Below are positions 1 through 7,934 of a stretch of 44,031 nt of DNA, in pieces. The position numbers and the translations under genes were made by a program. Within the stretch, counting starts at the first letter, position 1, and each line of letters begins with the position of its first letter. Source of the DNA: an uncultured Kiritimatiellota bacterium (lineage in GTDB: Bacteria > Verrucomicrobiota > Kiritimatiellia > RFP12 > UBA1067). Location of the stretch: contig CAKTZI010000030.1 of assembly GCA_934635385.1 (NCBI GenBank), forward strand, positions 1-44,031. Reading direction: 5' to 3'. The notes under the pieces are model-generated. The model was given only the letters and a program-made list of their open reading frames with translations. It made no database searches and was not told the origin of the DNA.

Positions 1-49
1 AATGCTCGTAGGTCTTCCGTGCCATGTCCGTCCTCTTTTTTCTGGCCAT
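1..49 (-). CDS. Start of an unidentified gene running off the left edge
   Basis: Read on the minus strand, an ATG at 49 opens a frame beginning MARKKRTDMARKTYEH and continues off the window edge. It lies about 30 bp downstream of a good -10 box on the same strand (84..79), which is why I list it. The visible 16 residues are basic and match no family I can name. No clear ribosome binding site is seen. It may be chance. Confidence 0.3.
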   Translation of the reverse strand, partial: MARKKRTDMARKTYEH

Positions 50-78
50 TTCGGACGCTATTCGTGCCGATGCCGCAT

Positions 79-84
79 ATTATA
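79..84 (-). promoter_or_regulatory. -10 box TATAAT facing the left edge
   Basis: On the minus strand the sequence reads ATGTTATAATATGCGG, a perfect TATAAT in an AT-rich pocket, pointing to the partial frame at 49..1. There is no convincing -35. It stands back to back with the plus-strand promoter at 203-208. Confidence 0.35.
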
Positions 85-92
85 ACATAAAT

Positions 93-121
93 GAGAATTC
101 ACTGCGGAAAATTCTTGAAGG
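93..121 (+). repeat. Intergenic repeat A, copy 1
   Basis: A 29-bp sequence that recurs almost unchanged at 9119-9147 and 14443-14471. Its core is an inverted repeat AGAATT-N10-AATTCT with TGCGGAA in the loop; in this copy the inner bases are AC where the other two have GA. Copies 2 and 3 lie about 60 bp upstream of the ACTTGTCTAACAAGT operators; this one lies about 80 bp upstream of the ATPase remnant promoter and has no such operator. Confidence 0.75.
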
Positions 122-202
122 CTCGATTGTTGCTCGGAACGGTTCGGGGCGAAGGATAAAAGAGGTGGTATGGAGGTTGTTTTTCGGGGTTCGGATGTGT
201 GG

Positions 203-208
203 TATAAT
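203..208 (+). promoter_or_regulatory. Extended -10 promoter (TGGTATAAT) of ATPase remnant
   Basis: TGGTATAAT is an extended -10 box 17 bp before the ATG at 226. A weak TTGTTT at 177-182 is 20 bp upstream, too far to be a good -35. The same TGGTATAAT/TGGTATACT form precedes several other genes in the window. Confidence 0.5.
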
Positions 209-225
209 TATGCGCGTTAGGCATA

Positions 226-863
226 ATGTTCAAGAGACATAATAATAACGCGCATAAAAATGGATTTTTTGACAGGATTGACGAATCTGATCGGCTCAGA
301 CGTTTCCTTTCGCTCAAAGAAGGGGCTTTGGCGTGTCTTTACGGGCGGCGTCGCATCGGCAAGAGTCGCCTGTTGGAGGAGGTCTTGAAGGGGCGGACGG
401 ACGTGATGCTGCATTAGGCGGATCGGAGCGAGGCGTCCTTGCAGCGTGTTCGGCTGGACAAGGATCTGTCGGTTGTTCTTCCGGGCTTTGGCGATGTCAT
501 GTACTCGGACTGGGGAACGCTCTTTGACCGTTGGCGGCGGGAGGCGCCCGTCGGCAGCGTCCTTGTCATTGACGAGCTGCCCTATCTGGTCGAGCGTGCG
601 CCCGAACTCCCCAGTGTGCTGCAGCTCGTGGCCGACGGCTTGCGCACGTCCGGGCAGAAGTTGTTCATCTGCGGCTCGTCCCAGAAGATGATGCAGGGGC
701 TCCTGCTCAGTCGCTTGCCGGGCTGAAGACGAAGGCGGCGAATCTGCCGTTCGCAAAAGACTACGAGAATGCCGTCATTCGGCTCTTCGTCGCCGAGGGT
801 GGCGTGGCAGACGCCGTCTCGCTCGAATGGCTGGATGGCGAGCTAAGACTTGAGGGCGTCTGA
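226..863 (+). pseudogene. Decayed AAA-type ATP-binding protein (Arch_ATPase/DUF234-like)
   Basis: The first frame (ATG 226) has the Walker A region YGRRRIGKSRLLEE and stops at a TAG (415-417). Translation resumes in the same frame with ADRSEASLQRVRL, which suggests one Gln to amber change. The Walker B-like VLVIDELPYLVE and the sensor-like FICGSSQKMM follow, then a stop at 724-726. A further stretch in another frame (KAANLPFAKDYENAVIRLF to TGA at 861-863) looks like a distant downstream part of the same gene joined by a deletion. Intact members have about 450 residues, so more than half is missing. These proteins are common in PVC and Bacteroidota genomes but their role is unknown. Non-functional on sequence grounds. 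Confidence 0.75.
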
Positions 864-901
864 TTTAGGAGTATTCGTGTCAAGGGGGCGTTCGTATGCG
901 G

Positions 902-1957
902 CTATGTCGTTGATTCTCGATAGGCGCGTGGCGACAGTCCGTAGCGCTCAAGGAAGAGATGTGAAAGCCGGTTAGCGGAATTGAATCCGCAGCGCAGGGC
1001 CACGACGTCCAGTCTCTGATGCGTGTCTTTCAGCAGGCGGAGCGCTTCGGCGAGCCGAAGCTGCAGGATCTTCTCCTTGACGCTGGTGTGCTCGTACTGG
1101 CGGAAGCGGAGCGCGAGCAGGGCTTGGGAGGTTCCGCAGTGGCTGGCGACGTCGGCGACCGAGATTCGCTTGAAGGCGTTCTGCAGGATGTAGGCGTTGG
1201 CACGCTCGATCAAGACGGTGACAGGCGACGTGAACGACGTTGAATTGCGCTTGACCACCTTCAAGGGCGGCGTGTGCAGGATGCGCGGACGATGTTCGCC
1301 TTTGCGGCTGCGCATCAGGTGATCCAGCGCAAGCGCGGTTTCGTAGCCCTGCCGCTCGGTGTCGCGGTCGATGCTGGAAAGGGCGGGTTCGATGGAGTCG
1401 CAGACGAGGAGGTTGTTGTCGACGCTGAGGATCGACAGCTCCGAAGGAATTTTCACGTGTGCGGCGTCGGCGGCCTCGTACACCTGGTTGGCGAGATAGT
1501 CGTCGGCCAGAAACAGGGCGGCGGGGCGCGGCAGTTCCGCAAGCGCCGGGGCGAGCGGCTCCTTGAGTTCGTGGACGGCCAGCCCCAGGCGCTTGAGGGC
1601 CTTGGCATAGCCGCGCAAGCGGGTATGAGACCAGCGCGAGGGTGTGGAGCCGCCGAAAAAGGCAAAGGAACGGCGGCTGTCGAGCCGGAAGAGATGCTCC
1701 GCCGCGAGTTTCCCGATGGCCTCGCCGTCCGTTTCCGAGAAGATGACCTTCTCTCGCCGACGGAAGAGCGCGTCGTCGCCATTGCCGATCGTGGCGAGCG
1801 GAATCCGAGAGGCGAGCAGGGCCTGGGTCAGGTCGTCGCCGAGGGGATGGTTGATGAGAATGCCGTCAACGCCGTCCCGTGGCGCGTGGGCGATGTCCCT
1901 TTCGGTCAGATCCATCGGCGGCAGGAAAAGCTTGGTGTTCCAGCCGCGCCTTTCGTG
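902..1957 (-). pseudogene. XylR-type AraC regulator, N-terminally truncated
   Basis: On the minus strand the part recognisable as a regulator begins near 1957 (HERRGWNTKLFLPP). It reads through a LacI-like periplasmic-binding domain (DGVDGILINHP, AAEHLF, FFGGSTPSRWSHTRLRGY) into an AraC-type double helix-turn-helix near the C-terminus (ISVADVASHCGTSQALL ... LDVVALRCGFNSANRLSHLF), ending at TAG 902-904. This is the XylR architecture, a sugar-responsive activator. The first 20-25 residues normally holding the first strand and helix of the sensor domain are absent. The frame stays open upstream to 2341, but that stretch is antisense to the divergent passenger remnant and does not resemble the family. 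An internal start at 1915 is possible, so a partial protein with an intact DNA-binding domain cannot be excluded. Confidence 0.65.
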
Positions 1958-1974
1958 GAGACCACCGAGCCGAT

Positions 1975-2776
1975 CAGGATGGACGTGATTCAGGTGATGG
2001 GCGGCGAGCGTACGGTTGGCCTCGCCCAAGGGGCGCATCTGGAGATTCTCAAGCCCCTCGTCGACAATGCGGAGAAGAAAGGCCGGGTGTCTTTCCGCAC
2101 GTTGGGCGAGTCGAAGAATTCCTATCTCAAGATTGACTACGATCCGGCGTCGGCCGATTTTGCGCTCGACCCGGTGGAGGGCTCGTTCCTTTTCAAGTTC
2201 GTCGGCGGCACGAACGAGCTTTCCGCCGCGCTCGCCGCCACGACGCAGGAGGCGCCGAAACCGATCGTCTGCCAGAACATCGGCCTCTTGAAGCTGAACA
2301 CCGGGGCCTATCCGCGCGCCAGTCGAGACCTCGATCTTCAATCTGCGCGGCTACAACATCGTCTGCGAGGCGGCGAATGTGCTGCCGAGCGGCCTTGACA
2401 TCCGCTGGCGTTATGAAAGCCAGGCAAACTGCGGCATCGTGGACATGAACGGCTTCGACCAGACGGTGACGCACCTCAATGCGGTCGGCAGCTTCAGCGG
2501 CTTTGACCGGAACCTCATCAAGTCCGACAAGCCCTGTACGCTGACGGTCAACGACACGTTCGGCGAGGCGATTTCGGAGTATGCCCGCATCGCGGTGCAG
2601 GGGGCGATCACAAGTGGTCGAAGCCGCCGAGTGCCGGCGAAACGGCGTTCATCGACCTCATCGGCGTCGAGAAGTCCGACTTCAGCAACGCGGGCGGTTC
2701 GCGCTATGTGTTCCGCCAGAACGCGAGAGGCATTTCCATCGGGGAGAATGCCGGCTGTGTGGTCATTGTCAGGTGA
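1975..2776 (+). pseudogene. 3' remnant of a beta-strand-repeat (autotransporter-like) surface protein
   Basis: Three successive frames give one continuous-looking protein. The first runs GGERTVGLAQGAHLEILKP to LLKLNTGAY near 2312. The second runs PVETSIFNLRGYNIVCEA to YARIAVQGAI near 2610. The third runs KWSKPPSAGETAFIDLIG to CVVIVR and TGA at 2774-2776. Phrases such as GFDQTVTHLNAVGSFSGF and SDKPCTLTVND are typical of the passenger-like beta-strand repeats of secreted PVC proteins. There are at least two frameshifts, and the 5' part, including the signal peptide, is missing. The break at about 1957-1985 coincides with the truncated 5' end of the divergent regulator, consistent with one deletion. 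Confidence 0.6.
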
Positions 2777-2780
2777 CAGG

Positions 2781-4322
2781 ATGTCTGCTATGCGGTCGAG
2801 CGTGTTCGGTGTCGTCGCGGCAATCGCGTGTGGCGTGCGGGCGGCGGTCTTCCCCGTTTCGCCGGAGGAGGGCGGCGCGGGCATCGTCCGCGCGGTGACG
2901 GCGGCGAACGCGGCCGGGGGCGGGGAAGTGCGCTTGGCAAGCGGCATCTACCGTCTGGGGACGACGCTTGCGTTCACGGCGACGAATGTCACGTTGCGCG
3001 CGGCGGAGAAGGGCGGAGCCGTGCTCTCGGGCGCACGGCCGGTGACGGGCTGGCAGGCTGTGGCGGGGAAGCCGTGGCTCTGCGCGCGACTCGAACGGAT
3101 GGGCTATTTCCGTTCGCTGATCGTCAACGGACAGTATGCGCCGCGCGCGGAGTTCCCGGGCGGGGGCGCGCAGCTTCAGAACACGAACGTGTGGAAGGTG
3201 CGGTGGCTGTCGTCCGAGACAGCCGACAGCCTCACGGTCGAGGTGCCGGGGCTTGTGAACCTGCTGACGTTCAAGGGGTGCGAAAACGTGACGTTCGAGG
3301 GGATCGTCTTCGAGAATGCCCTGCCGCCGATGGAACGCTCGACGTTCAGTGGCGTGGGCATCTCTGCGGCGGTGACGGGACGCCAGGTGACGGACTGCGC
3401 GTTCAAGGCCTGCACGTTTCGCAATTGCGGCGGCATTGCGCTGCGCCTGTCGGCCGGCCGGAGACTTCGGCTGGAGGGCAACACCTTCGATCAGAGCGGA
3501 TCCTGCGCGCTTCAGGCCGATGGCCGCGACCTGTTCGTGTCCGGGAACCGCATGCTCGCTTCGGGGCGCGTGTTCACGTCCGCCTACGCCTGCAACATCA
3601 GCGGGCAGGGCATCCGATTCTGCGCCAACGAGATTGACGGGGCGCCGTATTGCGGCGTCGTGTTCAACGGCGAGGACAATCTCTTCGCGTCGAATGTCGT
3701 GCGAAACGTGATGCAGGCACTCAAGGACGGCGCGGCGTTCTACGGCATGGGACAGAAGACGGTCTTTCGGGGAAACCGCGTCTTCGACAACCAGCCCGAC
3801 GGGAAGGGACGCCACGCCTTCTACTTTGACGAGGGCGGCCGGGACGGGCTGATCGTCGACAATTCCGTGGAAGGCGGTTTTCGCTCGCCGGTGCACAATC
3901 ACTTCACCTACAACATCGTCGTCTCGAACAACGTGTTCAAGACGCCCGGCAAGCAGGGCGTCTCGTTCGAGGGTTCGCGCTGGGGAACGTGCGTGAACAA
4001 CCGCTTTGAATGCGGGGAGGGATTCGAGCGGACGCCGAACGTCTGTGAAGTCACGAACTGGTCGGGAAACGTCTTTCTGGCTGGGTGGAGAGCGTCAACT
4101 GGCCGGGGACGTGGACGTATGCCCAGTCGGATAAGGATGGCGCAAAGATATTCTTCTTGGCCCGCTCCGTCAACTGGTTTGACAGGAAGACGCACGAGAC
4201 CTCGGTCTGGGAGACCACGGCGTTCACGGTCAACCGCGACGGCACCGGGCTTCGCCGCTGCTTCAAGGATGGCTGGGCGGGATCGCACTTCAACTGGGCG
4301 CCGGACGGCTCGCATCGGATGA
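2781..4322 (+). CDS. Secreted right-handed beta-helix protein with out-of-frame 3' end
   Basis: The ATG at 2781 lies 4 bp after the previous stop and starts a signal peptide (MSAMRSSVFGVVAAIACGV). Residues about 25-430 form a pectate-lyase-like parallel beta-helix: VTLRAAEKGGAVLSGARPV at the N-terminus, then repeated turns such as VTFEGIVFENA, LEGNTFDQSG, FVSGNRMLAS and IVVSNNVFKTPG. Such proteins are lyases or hydrolases of pectin or other uronic polysaccharides; no catalytic triad can be assigned. After NWSGNVFLAGW (near 4080) the frame turns into basic Arg/Ser/Pro-rich sequence, which is the frame-shadow of the next fragment, so the natural C-terminus has been lost by deletion. Most of the helix is intact, and a truncated protein of about 430 real residues plus a false tail would be made. 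Confidence 0.65.
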   Translation: MSAMRSSVFGVVAAIACGVRAAVFPVSPEEGGAGIVRAVTAANAAGGGEVRLASGIYRLGTTLAFTATNVTLRAAEKGGAVLSGARPVTGWQAVAGKPWLCARLERMGYFRSLIVNGQYAPRAEFPGGGAQLQNTNVWKVRWLSSETADSLTVEVPGLVNLLTFKGCENVTFEGIVFENALPPMERSTFSGVGISAAVTGRQVTDCAFKACTFRNCGGIALRLSAGRRLRLEGNTFDQSGSCALQADGRDLFVSGNRMLASGRVFTSAYACNISGQGIRFCANEIDGAPYCGVVFNGEDNLFASNVVRNVMQALKDGAAFYGMGQKTVFRGNRVFDNQPDGKGRHAFYFDEGGRDGLIVDNSVEGGFRSPVHNHFTYNIVVSNNVFKTPGKQGVSFEGSRWGTCVNNRFECGEGFERTPNVCEVTNWSGNVFLAGWRASTGRGRGRMPSRIRMAQRYSSWPAPSTGLTGRRTRPRSGRPRRSRSTATAPGFAAASRMAGRDRTSTGRRTARIG

Positions 4323-4332
4323 TCGTCACCGC
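4085..4332 (+). pseudogene. Fragment of a TolB/oligogalacturonate-lyase-like beta-propeller
   Basis: Beginning at GTG 4085 one frame reads VNWPGTWTYAQSDKDGAKI, then VNRDGTGLRRCFKDGW and SHFNWAPDGSHRMIVTA. Blade motifs of the form DGTGLRR ... SHFNWAPDG are typical of TolB-like propellers and resemble oligogalacturonate lyases of pectin degradation. It has no start or stop of its own, about 80 codons remain of a protein normally near 400, and it is spliced between a beta-helix gene and a GH2 gene. Confidence 0.5.
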
Positions 4333-4967
4333 CACGGCGTGTGGCTGGAGTCGCTTGCGTCACCGGACGCGATTCGCCGGGTGGTGGTACGGACGCGGGA
4401 TTACCGCACGGGCGAGGTCGAGCTTGAGCTTGTCGGGACAGAAGGGGTGGTGGCCGCAGACGGCGAATATCCTGTCGCGTTCGACGGCGCGTCCGCGCGA
4501 ATGGTTCGGTTTCAAAAGGGGCGCGCACGGGTGAACGTGCCGGGCTACAGGCTGTGGTCGCCTGAGGAGCCGAACCTCCATCGGGTGGAGGTGGCGGGCG
4601 TGGGCGCGCGCTTTGGCATCCGCCAGGTGGGGACGGCGAATCGGCGCATCACGCTGAACGGCAAGCCGATCTACCTGAAGGGCGTCTGCCGGCATGAGAT
4701 GCATTATGAATTCGGCTCCACCACGCCGAAGCAGCTGATGTACGAAGACTTGATGAACCTCAAGGATCTCGGCTGCAATTTCGTGCGGGGGGTGCACTAT
4801 CCCCAATGCGAGGCGTTTCTGGATCTCTGCGACGAGCTCGGCATTCTCGTCTGGGAGGAATCGCTTGGCGGGGGGACGACGCGAAGCAGATGGGCGGGCT
4901 CTACGACCTTTATCGTCGTCCGAAGATGGCGGTTGAGGAAGTGAAGAAGGTGCTGAAGGGGAAATGA
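4333..4967 (+). pseudogene. Glycoside hydrolase family 2 fragments
   Basis: The reading HGVWLESLASPDAIRRVVV is the start of a GH2 immunoglobulin-like domain. It continues to RLWSPEEPNLHRVEV, then FGIRQVGTANRRITLNGKPI and YLKGVCRHEMHYEFG, the classic entry into the GH2 TIM barrel, as far as FLDLCDELGILVWEE near 4860. After this the frame changes and only a tail, GGLYDLYRRPKMAVEEVKK to TGA 4965-4967, remains; that tail resembles the end of GH2 barrels. The acid/base and nucleophile segments are therefore gone, as is the sugar-binding N-terminus. GH2 enzymes are beta-galactosidases, beta-glucuronidases or beta-mannosidases; this copy cannot be active. Confidence 0.7.
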
Positions 4968-5038
4968 GCCGGATTAGCCCATAGGAGTTCTCGAACAATC
5001 TCGTGCATCGTCGACTGGCGCGTCTCAACGTGCCGCCC

Positions 5039-5067
5039 TTGACCTGTGCGCAACAAAAGGATATAAT
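5039..5067 (+). promoter_or_regulatory. Sigma70 promoter of the V-ATPase operon
   Basis: TTGACC (5039-5044), a 17-bp spacer and TATAAT (5062-5067) form a near-consensus promoter. Transcription would start near 5074, giving a leader of about 25 nt before the ATG at 5100 with AGGAG at 5087-5091. Confidence 0.8.
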
Positions 5068-5099
5068 CGCACCCAATTTCAAGGATAGGAGTGCCACGA

Positions 5100-5666
5100 A
5101 TGGAAGACCTGCAGGGACTGCTGGAGAAAATCAACCGCGACGGCGTCGAGAAGGCGAACGCCGAGGCCGCGCGCATCGTCGGTGACGCCGAGGCGAAAGC
5201 CGCGGCGATCGTGAAGGAGGCCGAGGCCGCCGCCGCGCAGGCGAAGGCGTCCGCCGAGAAGGCCGCCGCCGACTATCAGGCGCGCGCGGCGGAGACGGTG
5301 AAACAGGCCGCGCGCGATGTCGTGCTCGGCGTGAAGGAGTCGGTGACGGCACTGCTGGAGCGGCTGCTCGCGAAGGACGTCGAGGCCGCGCTGGCGGACG
5401 GGAAGACGGCGACGGATCTCGTCGCCGCCGCGGTCCGCGACCTGACGGGGCCCGGCGAGATCGTCGCGGGCGCGAAGCTCGCCGCCGCGCTCAAGGCGCA
5501 GGCCGCCGCGCTGAAGGACTTCACGCTCGTCACGGACGAGGCGCTCGGCACGGGCTTTTCCGTGCGGCTGGACGGCGGGCGCGTCGAGCACGCCTTCACG
5601 GGCGAGGTCATCGCCACCGAACTCGCCAAGCGTCTGCGTCCCGACCTGGCCGCGCTTCTCCAATGA
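5100..5666 (+). CDS. atpE (V-type): V-type ATP synthase/ATPase subunit E
   Basis: Encodes a 188-residue peripheral-stalk subunit that links the catalytic A/B head to the membrane sector of a V-type ATPase. The N-terminal half (about residues 5-90) is a long Ala/Lys/Glu-rich amphipathic helix (NAEAARIVGDAEAKAAAIV and onwards), typical of subunit E/H stalks; the C-terminal half (LVTDEALGTGFSVRLDGGR ... FTGEVIATELAKRLRPDLAA) matches the globular head of NtpE-type subunits. I chose ATG 5100 because AGGAG (5087-5091) is 8 bp upstream; a GTG at 5091 in the same frame overlaps that site. It overlaps the next gene by 4 bp (ATGA), and the order E-DUF2764-A is the usual start of bacterial V-ATPase operons. 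Confidence 0.85.
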   Translation: MEDLQGLLEKINRDGVEKANAEAARIVGDAEAKAAAIVKEAEAAAAQAKASAEKAAADYQARAAETVKQAARDVVLGVKESVTALLERLLAKDVEAALADGKTATDLVAAAVRDLTGPGEIVAGAKLAAALKAQAAALKDFTLVTDEALGTGFSVRLDGGRVEHAFTGEVIATELAKRLRPDLAALLQ

Positions 5667-6112
5667 GCACCGACTACATCGTCGCGAGCCTTCCGGCGCT
5701 GCGGTTCGGCGAGCCGCCCGCGATCACGTGGGAGAGGTTCGCGTCGCTTGGCGACGTCGAGATTCCGTCCGCGTGGACGGACCTCGAGACGCAGCTGCGC
5801 AACGCGCTCGTCGAGGCGCGCGGCGGCGACGCGAAGTTCCGCCATGCGGCGGACGGCTGTTCGCTCTACTGGAAGAACCGCGTCCTCGCGTGCTTTCAGG
5901 AGAAGGACGTCCTGAAGCGCGACGAGCTTCTGGATCGCGTCTGGTGGGACGCCGCCGGGGAGCTGACGCCGCCGACGAGTCCGCTTGGCAAGGGCGCGCG
6001 CGCGACGTATGCGATTCGCCTCCGGATCGCGCTGCGGCGGGCGAAGATCTCGACCGACGCCGGCAATGCCGCGTTTGACCAGCTGACGGCCGAAACAGCG
6101 AATTTAACTTAA
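5663..6112 (+). CDS. DUF2764 family V-ATPase-associated protein
   Basis: A 149-residue soluble protein with the opening STDYIVASLPALRFGEPPA, characteristic of DUF2764. This family is found almost only between the E and A genes of V-type ATPase operons in Bacteroidota, PVC and relatives. Other family-like features are the aromatic FRHAADGCSLYWKNRVL and the WWDAAGEL segment. Its biochemical role is not established; assembly or regulation of the ATPase is the usual guess from context. The start overlaps the stop of subunit E (ATGA), indicating translational coupling, and there are 16 bp to the next gene. Confidence 0.8.
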   Translation: MSTDYIVASLPALRFGEPPAITWERFASLGDVEIPSAWTDLETQLRNALVEARGGDAKFRHAADGCSLYWKNRVLACFQEKDVLKRDELLDRVWWDAAGELTPPTSPLGKGARATYAIRLRIALRRAKISTDAGNAAFDQLTAETANLT

Positions 6113-6128
6113 ATCAAACTTTCCTCTT

Positions 6129-7883
6129 ATGACAACAGGCAAAATCACGGGTGTCAACGGAAACATGATCACCGTCCGCTTCGACGGCGCGGTGGCGCAG
6201 AACGAGGTCGGCTACGCGAAGCTGGGCGACAAGCGGCTGATGGCCGAAATCGTGCGCGTGCGCGGCGAACGCTGTGACCTGCAGGTCTTCGAGTCCACGA
6301 CGGATCTCGAAGTCGGCACGGACGTCGAGTTCACGGGCGAGCTGCTGGCGGCGGAACTGGGGCCGGGCCTGCTCGCGCAGGTCTACGACGGCCTGCAGAA
6401 TCCGCTCGCCGACCTTGCGAAGGAAGCCGGCAAGATCTCGAAGGACGCGGCGTTCTTCCTTCAGCGCGGGCTTTACCTGCCGGGCCTGCCGCGTGACAAG
6501 AAATGGGACTTCCATCCGCTCGCGAAGCCCGGCGACCGCGTGCGCGCGGGCGACTACCTCGGCTGGGTCACGGAGGGCATCTTCGACAACAAGACGATGC
6601 CGGGCCACAAGATCATGGTGCCGTTCGCCTTTCGCGGCGTCTACACCGTGAAGGCAGTCGCCCCCGCCGGCGACTACACGGTCACGGAGACGATCGCGAC
6701 GCTGACGGACGCGGACGGCAAGGACGTGCCCGTCACGATGCTCCAGCGCTGGCCGGTGAAGGTGCCGATCAGGTGCTTCGTCGAGCGTCTTGCCCCAGAG
6801 GAGACGCTGGAGACGACGGTGCGCACGATCGACACGTTCTTCCCCGTCGCCGTTGGCGGCACGTACTGCATTCCGGGGCCGTTTGGCGCGGGCAAGACGG
6901 TCCTGCAGCAGACGACGGCGCGCTACGCGAAGGTCGACGTCGTGATCTCCGCCGCGTGCGGCGAGCGCGCGGGCGAGGTCGTCGAGACGCTGAAGGAGTT
7001 CCCGGAGATCGTCGACCCGAAGACGGGCCAGTCGCTCATGAAGCGCACGGTCATCATCTGCAACACGTCGTCGATGCCGGTCGCGTCGCGCGAGGCGTCC
7101 GTCTACACGGCCGTCACGCTCGCGGAATACTTCCGCCAGATGGGACTCAACGTGCTCGTCCTCGCGGACTCGACCTCGCGCTGGGCGCAGGCGATGCGCG
7201 AGCTGTCGGGCCGCCTGGAGGAGATTCCGGGCGAAGAGGCGTTTCCGGCCTACCTGGAGTCGCGCATCGCGGCGTTCTACGAGCGGGCGGGCCGCGTGCG
7301 CCTCCGGAACGGCGCGACGGGCTCGGTCACGATCGGCGGCACGGTCTCGCCGGCGGGCGGCAACTTCGACGAGCCGGTCACGCAGGCGACGCTGAAGGTC
7401 GTCGGCGGCTTCCACGGCCTCTCTCGCGCGCGGTCGGACGCCCGCCGCTATCCGGCGATCGACCCGCTCGACTCGTGGAGCCACTACAACTCGGTCATCG
7501 AGCAGGGGCGCGTCGAACGGGCGCGCGCGATCCTGCGCAAGGGCAACGAGGTCGGCCAGATGATGAAGGTCGTCGGCGAGGAGGGCACGTCCCTCGAAGA
7601 CTTCACGACGTACCTGAAGGCCGAGTTCCTCGACGCGGTGTACCTGCAGCAGAACGCCTTCAGCGAGGCGGACGCGACGACGCCCGTCGCGCGCCAGCGC
7701 ATCATGTTCGACGTCGTGGAGAAGGCGCTGCTCGCGACCTACTCCTTCGCCGAGAAGGACAAGGCGCGCGCGTTCTTCATGGACTTGCAGCAGACCTTCA
7801 TCGACTGGAACGACAAGGCGATGGAATCGCCCGAGTTCGAGACGCTGAAGGCGGCGCTCGTCGAGAAGATCGAAAAGGCGTAA
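6129..7883 (+). CDS. atpA (V-type): V-type ATP synthase/ATPase catalytic subunit A
   Basis: A 584-residue catalytic subunit that binds and hydrolyses (or makes) ATP in the V1 head. The N-terminal barrel (TGKITGVNGNMITVRFDGA) is followed by the A-specific non-homologous insert (residues about 110-190), the P-loop GPFGAGKT near residue 250, the CGERAGEVVETLKEFPEI segment, VLVLADSTSRWAQAMRE (Walker B region) and the SGRLEEIPGEEAFPAYL motif; all are standard for subunit A. Length is normal and the gene looks intact. No good Shine-Dalgarno is visible. The gene that should follow, subunit B, is not here: a 17-bp hairpin and a GntR-type regulator come next. The subunit cannot form an ATPase without B, D, I and K encoded elsewhere. 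Confidence 0.93.
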   Translation: MTTGKITGVNGNMITVRFDGAVAQNEVGYAKLGDKRLMAEIVRVRGERCDLQVFESTTDLEVGTDVEFTGELLAAELGPGLLAQVYDGLQNPLADLAKEAGKISKDAAFFLQRGLYLPGLPRDKKWDFHPLAKPGDRVRAGDYLGWVTEGIFDNKTMPGHKIMVPFAFRGVYTVKAVAPAGDYTVTETIATLTDADGKDVPVTMLQRWPVKVPIRCFVERLAPEETLETTVRTIDTFFPVAVGGTYCIPGPFGAGKTVLQQTTARYAKVDVVISAACGERAGEVVETLKEFPEIVDPKTGQSLMKRTVIICNTSSMPVASREASVYTAVTLAEYFRQMGLNVLVLADSTSRWAQAMRELSGRLEEIPGEEAFPAYLESRIAAFYERAGRVRLRNGATGSVTIGGTVSPAGGNFDEPVTQATLKVVGGFHGLSRARSDARRYPAIDPLDSWSHYNSVIEQGRVERARAILRKGNEVGQMMKVVGEEGTSLEDFTTYLKAEFLDAVYLQQNAFSEADATTPVARQRIMFDVVEKALLATYSFAEKDKARAFFMDLQQTFIDWNDKAMESPEFETLKAALVEKIEKA

Positions 7884-7898
7884 TGCGTTCGACGCATT
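7882..7898 (+). repeat. Perfect 7-bp-stem inverted repeat after atpA
   Basis: AATGCGT-TCG-ACGCATT overlaps the atpA stop codon and lies 36 bp before the GTG of the regulator. No T-tract follows, so it is a poor terminator; it could be a regulatory site, an mRNA stabiliser, or a recombination scar where the rest of the V-ATPase operon was lost. Confidence 0.45.
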
Positions 7899-7934
7899 CT
7901 GCCCAGGCCGGCCGCCGTCTTCCATAAGCAGGGC

